In this document: in pieces, positions 58,420 to 64,000 of the stretch
Layout: every line of letters starts with the position of its first letter
How positions within the stretch are numbered: the first letter of the stretch is position 1
Assembly: GCA_050331335.1 (NCBI GenBank)
Contig: JBHJGY010000014.1
Span: forward strand, 1 to 64,000
Direction: 5' to 3'
Length of the DNA: 64,000 nt
Source: Thermohalobaculum sp050331335
GTDB lineage: Bacteria; Pseudomonadota; Alphaproteobacteria; Rhodobacterales; Rhodobacteraceae
Program-made: the position numbers and the translations under genes
The notes under the pieces: model-generated
What the model was told of the DNA's origin: nothing
Database searches by the model: none
Seen by the model: the letters and a program-made list of their open reading frames with translations, nothing else

Positions 58420-58907
58420 GGCTTGCGCGCACCATCCGTTTCGACGAGAGCGACAGCCGCGTCTTCGATCTGGCAGCCGAGCCGGGTGAGTGGGCCGTCT
58501 CGGGCGGCTTCGCCTTTTCCGATTGGCGCGAGGACGATCTTACCGGCCGCGCCCGCCAAACCTTCGCCAATGGCTGGCTCGGGCTGCAGAGCTTCGGCCG
58601 TGCCACCTTCGTCGCCGTGACCGAAATCACGGAGGTGGAATACGCCGCACAGATCGACCAACTCGCCCAGCATTTCGTCGAGGCTTGGGGCGCGCCGGAT
58701 CTTGACGCGGCACGCCCGTTCGCGGCGGAAGAGCTCGGCTTCATGCGCAGCATGTGCGATGACCACGCGCCCAACACGCTCCTCGTCGTCGAGCGCAAGC
58801 TGATCGAGACGGGCGTTTCGGAGAGCTTCCGTGTGATCCCCTCCCAGGAGGCCAAACTGGAGGCCTTCGCCGTGCATGGCAGCCTCGACGACGAGCCCAA
58901 CGGCTGA
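58416..58907 (+). CDS. DUF6505-like small protein
   Basis: The 163-residue protein begins VRLARTIRFDESDSRVFDLAAEPGEWAVSGGFAFSDW and contains GWLGLQSFGRATFVAVTEITE and LDAARPFAAEELGFMRSMCDDH. It looks like the small DUF6505-type proteins I associate with formate dehydrogenase neighbourhoods; this attribution is tentative. It starts at a GTG overlapping the upstream stop. Function unknown. Confidence 0.7.
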   Translation: MRLARTIRFDESDSRVFDLAAEPGEWAVSGGFAFSDWREDDLTGRARQTFANGWLGLQSFGRATFVAVTEITEVEYAAQIDQLAQHFVEAWGAPDLDAARPFAAEELGFMRSMCDDHAPNTLLVVERKLIETGVSESFRVIPSQEAKLEAFAVHGSLDDEPNG

Positions 58908-58962
58908 GAACGGCCGCGACAGCCCGGCCAGCGGCACGCGGCCGCCGCGATCAGCGAAGGCG

Positions 58963-60186
58963 TTAACGGGAGAATGCGCCGACCACCTCGACATGGTGAG
59001 ACCAGCGGAACTGATCGACCGGCTGCACCCAGTCGAGGCGGTAACCGCCGTCGATTAGGATCCGCGCATCCCGGGCGAACGTCGCGGGATTGCAGCTCAC
59101 GCTGGCGATCCGGGCCACGGGGGTCTCGGCCAGGCATTCAACCTGTGCCCGCGCGCCAGCCCGTGGGGGATCGATCACCACCGCCTCGAGCCCTTTGAGT
59201 TCGTCGCGCCGCAATGGCCTGGCAAACAGATCCCGCGTCTCGGTCCTGACCCGCCTGAGCCCTTCGGCTTCGCGCCATCCCGCCGAGAGGGCCGCGAGCG
59301 CCGCCGCCTCTCCTTCGACCGCCAGGATCTCGGCGTCCTCGGCCAGCGGCAGCGCAAAGGTCCCCGACCCCGCGAAAAGATCAGCAACCCGCCCCGCATC
59401 GCCCACCGCGGCGCGCACGGCCGAAACAAGCACCGCCTCCCCCTGGCTCGTCGGCTGCAGGAACCCGCCCGGCGGCGGCACCACGCGCGCCTTGCCGAAA
59501 CGTTGGATGGGAGCCGCGAGGGTCACCGCCACCTCCCCGTTCCAGGCCAGCCGTGCGAGGCCTGCGCGCGCCGCCGCCCCCGCAAGCAACGCCATCCCCG
59601 GCCGGTCGAGCTCCTTCGCCTCGGTAATCGCGCAGTCGACCCCGGCCTCCGACAGGGTCAGCGTTATGCGCGGCTGGCCTTTGCGCGAGGCCGCCCCTTC
59701 GGCGAGTTCTGCGAGATTGGGCAGGATGTCGACGAGATCCGGCACCGCGACGAGACAGGCGGCGATGGGCATCACCATGTCGCTCGCGCGGGCATGGAAG
59801 CCGATCTGAACGCCCGAGCGGGTCCGCTTGACCGCGACGGTGATGCGTCGACGGCTGGCGGGTGGTGACGTCTCGATGGGGCGCATCTCCACCCCCTCGA
59901 TGCCGCGTGCCTTGAGCGCCGAGGCCACTTGCCGGGCCTTCCACGCGGCGACGAATGCGTCCGAGGCATGTTGCAGCCCGCAACCGCCGCAATGGCCGAA
60001 ATGCGGACAGCCCGGCTCCTGACGTTCCGGCGAGGCCACAAGGATGCGGTCGATCTGCGCGCGGTCGCCGAGCCGGCTCGCCCGAACCCGTTCACCTGGC
60101 AGCGCATAGGGTACGAAAACCCGGCTGTCGCCGACAATTCCGTCGCCCTGGGCGCCGAGCCGATCGATGACATACTCCTCGCTCAT
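58963..60186 (-). CDS. class I SAM-dependent RNA uracil methyltransferase (TrmA/RlmD family)
   Basis: The 407-residue enzyme has an N-terminal TRAM-like domain, a 4Fe-4S motif CPHFGHCGGCGLQHAS (residues ~60-75), the SAM fold VADLFAGSGTFALPLAE, and the catalytic parts VVIDPPRAGARAQVE and SVSCNPATFARDARIL (catalytic Cys). It methylates C5 of uridine in rRNA or tRNA. Which of the RlmC/RlmD/TrmA reactions applies cannot be told here. It starts 20 bases from the divergent neighbour region. Confidence 0.9.
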   Translation of the reverse strand: MSEEYVIDRLGAQGDGIVGDSRVFVPYALPGERVRASRLGDRAQIDRILVASPERQEPGCPHFGHCGGCGLQHASDAFVAAWKARQVASALKARGIEGVEMRPIETSPPASRRRITVAVKRTRSGVQIGFHARASDMVMPIAACLVAVPDLVDILPNLAELAEGAASRKGQPRITLTLSEAGVDCAITEAKELDRPGMALLAGAAARAGLARLAWNGEVAVTLAAPIQRFGKARVVPPPGGFLQPTSQGEAVLVSAVRAAVGDAGRVADLFAGSGTFALPLAEDAEILAVEGEAAALAALSAGWREAEGLRRVRTETRDLFARPLRRDELKGLEAVVIDPPRAGARAQVECLAETPVARIASVSCNPATFARDARILIDGGYRLDWVQPVDQFRWSHHVEVVGAFSR

Positions 60187-60340
60187 CCGGCTCTTGTCTC
60201 CGTGATTGCCGTCAGAGCCAGTACCTTATGGGATCGGCGGCGCCGCCACCATCCACCTCGCGCGGCCTGGGCCGGCTGGCGCGCTGCTTGACGCAAAGCC
60301 GCGCCGCGCCATGGTCTCTAAGACGGATATGGAGGTTCCC

Positions 60341-60781
60341 ATGCGCATGCCTTTCCAGACCAGCCTGCTCGCCGCGCTTATGCTCGGGCTCTTCGCGCTC
60401 GCCACACTCGCGCCACAGCCGCTCCGCGCCGACGGGGCCGCGGATGCCGCGATCGAGCAGGTGATTGCCGACCAAATCGCTGCCTTCCAGCGCGACGACA
60501 TGGCCGCCGCCTTTGCTCATGCCGCGCCTGGCATCCAATCGAAGTTCGGATCGCCGGAGAATTTCGGCCGGATGGTGCGCCAGGGCTATCCGATGATCTA
60601 CCGCCCGTCGCGCGTGGAATGGCGCGGTCTTACCCGACACGGGTCCGGCTACCGCAAAACTGTGCTGTTTGAAGATGGCGTCGGGGCGCTCTTTGAGGCG
60701 GATTACATCATGGCGCTGGAAGACGGTGCCTGGCGGATCCGCGGCGTGTTTTTGCGAAAGCTGCCTGGCATGACGAGTTGA
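60341..60781 (+). CDS. DUF4864 family protein
   Basis: The 146-residue protein has a signal peptide (FQTSLLAALMLGLFALATL) and the DUF4864 pattern: IEQVIADQIAAFQRDDMAAAFAHAAPGIQSKFGSPENFGRMVRQGYPMIYRPSRVEW. It is of NTF2-like size. The start at 60341 has GGAGG five bases upstream. It converges with the outer-membrane gene, 18 bases between stops. Confidence 0.85.
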   Translation: MRMPFQTSLLAALMLGLFALATLAPQPLRADGAADAAIEQVIADQIAAFQRDDMAAAFAHAAPGIQSKFGSPENFGRMVRQGYPMIYRPSRVEWRGLTRHGSGYRKTVLFEDGVGALFEADYIMALEDGAWRIRGVFLRKLPGMTS

Positions 60782-60799
60782 GCCCGGCAGCGCGCGCCG

Positions 60800-61600
60800 T
60801 CAAAAGGGCTGCCAGACGCTGAACTGGAACCCCACACCTTCGTCGATGTTGAGCAAATCCTGGCTCAACCCCAATTGCAGCGTCGTTTTCTTGGGCGGCG
60901 ACTCGTCCTCGGTCTGCGAAAAGAGCGAGAAGGAATATGTTGCAGACGGCGCAATCTTGAGCGCCGCCCCGTCGGCGTCGCCCAAGGGATAGGTTCCATA
61001 GGCCGAGAGCAACAGCATGCAGCAGTCCCAAGGCTGGGCGCCCACAGTGATATCGGCACGCAGCTCGTCGTCATCGCCATCGGTCTGCAAATGGTAGCCA
61101 GCCTCAGTCGACAAAAAGGCATTTCCCCAATCGAAGCCGAAGCCGCGGCCGTATAGCAGTCGAAGCGACACCTCCTGGGTCGGATCGCTATCCGGTCCAC
61201 CAAAGCTGTCGCCCAACAGATCGTTGACCGGCTGCTTGGCCCCGATCTGGACAGCGGCGACGTCGCCCTGCTCGCCCTGCCAGAAACGCTTTCGCAGGAA
61301 GATGCCGAGCTCAGCGGTGTTTCCGCCGGAGCCCATGCTCTGCACCTCGATGAACACGGTGCCCCCGACGGTGAGCCCCTCGATCACCCCATATTCGAAA
61401 AAGAGCGAGGTAAAGGTCGCGTCGTCGTCAGCCGGCCCACCGGCGAAACTGGAAATCGGCGCCGCCCGTCGGCTCACCGAGCTGATGACCTGCCCCGCGC
61501 CGGGGTTCTGCGTCCAGGCCCCCGCCTGAGCCGCCTCCGCCGCGAGAAGCGCCCCAACCGACAAACCCGCCCCAAATGTCCTCAAAAACGTCAGAGCCAT
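60800..61600 (-). CDS. outer-membrane beta-barrel-type protein
   Basis: The 266-residue protein has a signal peptide ending near AAQA/GAW (residue 27), alternating beta strands (TFTSLFFEYGVIEGLTVGGTVFIEV, ELRADITVGAQPWD, ALKIAPSATYSFSLF, TTLQLGLSQDLLN) and a C-terminal Phe (QFSVWQPF). These features fit an outer-membrane barrel. I do not recognise its substrate or partner. Confidence 0.75.
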   Translation of the reverse strand: MALTFLRTFGAGLSVGALLAAEAAQAGAWTQNPGAGQVISSVSRRAAPISSFAGGPADDDATFTSLFFEYGVIEGLTVGGTVFIEVQSMGSGGNTAELGIFLRKRFWQGEQGDVAAVQIGAKQPVNDLLGDSFGGPDSDPTQEVSLRLLYGRGFGFDWGNAFLSTEAGYHLQTDGDDDELRADITVGAQPWDCCMLLLSAYGTYPLGDADGAALKIAPSATYSFSLFSQTEDESPPKKTTLQLGLSQDLLNIDEGVGFQFSVWQPF

Positions 61601-61918
61601 ACCGCAACCCCCTCTGGCCTGATGCAGAGAGGGTCACGCCACTGTGGTTAACAGAGTCTTACCGGGACCCAGCAGCGGCGAAAGGGTCGCAGTAGGGCCG
61701 TCGGCTCGATGGCGGCTCTCGCACGCAATCGGCGGTCGAGAAGGCCCCGATTTCCGGCCCCTGCGAAACGACGATGGCGAGGCTCCGCGGGTCTTAATCC
61801 GGCTCGGTCATCGCGATCTTGTCCCGCAACCGGGCCGGCGCCGACCGACCAAGGCCGCGACCAGGCAAGCTCCGGCTGCGGCACATGGTACGCCGTCGGC
61901 AGCGAAACGGCCGTCGGC
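61601..61918. other. 318-bp region with no gene seen
   Basis: It lies between the start of the outer-membrane gene and the end of the OmpA-like gene. Open frames here have no RBS or protein-like content. It probably includes the promoter of the outer-membrane gene. Confidence 0.55.
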
Positions 61919-63760
61919 CTAGCGCTCGGTGAATTTGAACTCGATCCGCCGGTTGCGCGCGAAAGCCTCAGGCGTCGTCCCCGTGTCGATGGGGCGGTAC
62001 TGTCCGAAACCCGTCGCCGCCAGGCGGTTGGGCGGGACCCCTTCGGCCTCGATCAAGTAGCGAACCACCGAGAGCGCGCGGGCCTGACTGAGCTCCCAGT
62101 TGTCGGCAAAGCGTCCCCCCCCGGTGATCGGCTGGGGGTCGGTATGGCCATCGACGCGCAGCACCCAGTCGAGATCCTGCGCCACCTCTCCCGACAGCTC
62201 GCGCAGCACCGCGCCGAGCTTTGCGAGCTCTGCGCGGCCGGCAGGTCCGAGCGTCGCCGAGCCGAGCGCAAACAAGACCTCCGACTGGAAAACGAAGCGG
62301 TCGCCCTCCCGCTGAATGTCCTCGCGCCCGCCCAGCACCTGCTCCATCCGTTCGAAGAAGACCGATCTGAAACGTTCCAGGTCGGAGACCCGCTGAGCGA
62401 GCGCGGCGTCGAGCTCGGCCCCGAGCCGGGCGATCCGACGCCGGTTCGTCTCGTCGCTCTGCTCCGCTTGGGCGAGAAGCTCCTGAAGGCCGGTCACCTG
62501 AATTCCGAGCGCCGCAACCTGGGACTGCAACCGCTGCAGCTCCTCGGCCTGCTGCTCCGCAGCGCGGCGGGCGGCTTCCTCGGCGGCCTGGGTGGCAGCG
62601 AGGCTGTCCTCGAGCCGGTCGAGATCGGCTTTGGCGAGCACCAGCTGGGCGTCGCGGGCTTCAACGCTGTCTTCTGCCGCGTCGAGCGCCCGGGCCCGCC
62701 GGGCGAGCTCGCGTCGTAACTGGCGGGCCTCCGCCTCGGCGCTCTGCCTGGCGTTCTGCCCTGCGTTGAGCGCCGCCCGAAGCCGCGCGATCTCCGCTCG
62801 CGTGTCTGCCGCAGCGCCCAAATCCGCCTCGAGCGCGCGGATCCGGGCGGCAGCGATGGCGCGCTCGGCCTCAAGCGCCCGGCGTGCCCGTTCGGTCGCC
62901 GAGAGGTCTTGCTCCAAAGCCTCTACCCGGGACAGCGCCGCCTGCTTCAGCGCCTCCACCTCGCGGCGCTGTTGGCGCAAGGCGTCGAGTTCGGTGGCGA
63001 CATCAGCGCGTGCGGCCTCGGCCTGGCGCCGAGCGGTAGCCAGCTCGGAGTTTTGAGTCTCCAGCCGCGCGATCAGGGCCAGCGCGGTTTCGGCGTCGCG
63101 CTTGAGCCTTGTCAGCTCCGCGTCGCGCCGGGCCCCCGCCGTTTCGAGCTCATCGATCAGACCCAACGCCGCCGCCCGTTCGGCCTGAAGGGTTTCCTGA
63201 CTTTCGGCCAGCGCGGCGATCCGCTCCGCACGTTCGGCGGCGTCACGCTCCAATCCGGCCACCGCCTCGGCAAGGGCGCGCCGCTCGCTCTCAAGCTGTT
63301 CGACGGTTTGTTCGGCAGCAAGGCGGGCCGCGCTGACCACAGTGAGATCGCGGGTCAGCGATGCTTGCGCCTGTTGCGCCTCGGCCAGAGCGGCGTCACG
63401 GGCCGAGAGCTGCTGCTCCAACCGCTCCGCCTCGCGCTCCTCGTCAGCCAAGGCCTCGCGCAGATTGGCCGCGGTGGTCTCCATGCGCTGGGCCCGCACC
63501 CGCTCGCCGGCCAGCACATCGGCCAGCCCTTGGATCTGCGCCGAGAGCGTCGCGATCTGGCTGACCTGGCGGTCGATCTCCTCCTCCTGCTGCTCGAGCC
63601 GCTGATCTTGGCCGAGGATCGTCTCACGCAGGGAAAACTGAACGATCATGAAGATCGACAGCACGAAAAAGACAATCAGCAGCAGCGCCGCCAAGCCATC
63701 GACAAAGCCCGGCCAGGTGCTGACATCGAAACGCCCGGCTCCGCGCCGCGCCAGCGCCAT
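61919..63760 (-). CDS. OmpA-like peptidoglycan-binding coiled-coil protein (MotB-type)
   Basis: The 613-residue protein has one N-terminal transmembrane helix (GFVDGLAALLLIVFFVLSIFMIVQF, ~18-42), a very long helical coiled coil (~45-430), and a C-terminal OmpA/MotB domain (VLFALGSATLGPAGRAELAKL, VLRVDGHTDPQPI, WELSQARALSVVRYLIEAEGV, NRRIEFKF). This build links the inner membrane to the cell wall. It follows an ExbB/MotA-like gene by 10 bases, so the two may form a proton-driven unit. Confidence 0.88.
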   Translation of the reverse strand: MALARRGAGRFDVSTWPGFVDGLAALLLIVFFVLSIFMIVQFSLRETILGQDQRLEQQEEEIDRQVSQIATLSAQIQGLADVLAGERVRAQRMETTAANLREALADEEREAERLEQQLSARDAALAEAQQAQASLTRDLTVVSAARLAAEQTVEQLESERRALAEAVAGLERDAAERAERIAALAESQETLQAERAAALGLIDELETAGARRDAELTRLKRDAETALALIARLETQNSELATARRQAEAARADVATELDALRQQRREVEALKQAALSRVEALEQDLSATERARRALEAERAIAAARIRALEADLGAAADTRAEIARLRAALNAGQNARQSAEAEARQLRRELARRARALDAAEDSVEARDAQLVLAKADLDRLEDSLAATQAAEEAARRAAEQQAEELQRLQSQVAALGIQVTGLQELLAQAEQSDETNRRRIARLGAELDAALAQRVSDLERFRSVFFERMEQVLGGREDIQREGDRFVFQSEVLFALGSATLGPAGRAELAKLGAVLRELSGEVAQDLDWVLRVDGHTDPQPITGGGRFADNWELSQARALSVVRYLIEAEGVPPNRLAATGFGQYRPIDTGTTPEAFARNRRIEFKFTER

Positions 63761-63770
63761 CGCGGCCTCC

Positions 63771-64000
63771 TCAGCTGGTGCCGCTGGTGTCTCGGGTGCG
63801 CACGTCGATCAGATTGATCAGCGCGCGCAACTCCGAGCGCAGGGCGGCGGTGGTCTCGTGGCGGCCGACGGCAAGATCATCCGCCAAGAGGCGCAGCTGT
63901 TTCTCAAGGCCCTGCATCGCAACGGCGGTGTCCGCGGCGCGATCGCCATGGCCCGCGCCGCCGGACATCCGATCGAGCCCCTGGGCGATCGCCGACTGAG
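63771..64000 (-). CDS. ExbB/MotA-like biopolymer transport protein, C-terminal part
   Basis: The open frame runs off the window and its start is not seen. The visible C-terminus (QGLDRMSGGAGH...MQGLEKQLRLLADDLAVGRHETTAALRSELRALINLIDV) is helical and acidic/basic like the cytoplasmic tail of a MotA/TolQ/ExbB protein. The gene is ten bases upstream of the OmpA-like gene. Assignment rests mostly on this pairing. Confidence 0.55.
   Translation of the reverse strand, partial: QSAIAQGLDRMSGGAGHGDRAADTAVAMQGLEKQLRLLADDLAVGRHETTAALRSELRALINLIDVRTRDTSGTS

Overview
The window is about 64 kb of GC-rich chromosomal DNA from an alphaproteobacterium, most likely a Rhodobacter-like member of the Rhodobacterales. 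The signs are the Rhodobacter-type photoactive yellow protein (PYP), the lpxK/waaA/DUF374/DUF4170/cysQ/pmbA cluster, DUF1289, the NDUFS4-like complex I subunit, and an FNR-type box. No rRNA, CRISPR array or prophage was seen.

Layout: an IS66-family insertion sequence (230-2736) lies just downstream of a tRNA-Arg(CCU). Next come a DUF1289 protein, an FNR-box-preceded pair (unknown protein plus Dps), a carbohydrate-type ABC importer operon (4949-9095), a giant calcium-repeat secreted protein (9336-14099) and an SGNH hydrolase.

The centre (15679-33762) is the most distinctive part. It is a co-directional minus-strand block of over 20 genes, mostly with 1-4 base start/stop overlaps. It begins with an unknown gene and pyp, continues through two unknown genes, the chromophore-activating ligase pcl, another unknown gene, and a gas-vesicle operon (gvpN, small unknown, gvpO, gvpJ, gvpH, gvpF, gvpG, a two-domain CDC48-like AAA ATPase, a GvpF/L with a C-terminal J-like domain, another GvpF/L, a second GvpJ-like protein, a third extra GvpF/L, gvpK, unknown), then gvpA, a helix-hairpin-helix protein and a methyl-accepting chemotaxis protein. 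The tyrosine ammonia-lyase that makes p-coumarate for PYP diverges from the head of the block. The arrangement joins light sensing, chromophore synthesis, buoyancy organelles and a chemoreceptor. Several genes in it match no family I recognise; three of them (28116-28613, 30008-30493, 30490-31098) appear to be paralogues of one another.

The right third is mostly housekeeping: lipid A/KDO genes, CysQ, PmbA, a MAPEG protein, mannose-1-phosphate guanylyltransferase, the NDUFS4-like subunit and UvrB. Then come a surface-antigen-like protein, a membrane di-iron desaturase/hydroxylase with its Rieske ferredoxin behind a perfect 8+8 palindrome, and an unusual acidic Phe-rich protein. A molybdenum formate dehydrogenase cluster follows (fdhB, fdhA, TAT-target peptide, TorD-like chaperone, DUF3306, DUF3305, and divergently a multi-cluster 4Fe-4S protein, Mrp/ApbC, a biotin/lipoate-ligase-like protein and a small partner). 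The window ends with an RNA methyltransferase, DUF4864, an outer-membrane barrel protein, and an OmpA-like coiled-coil protein downstream of a truncated ExbB/MotA-like gene.
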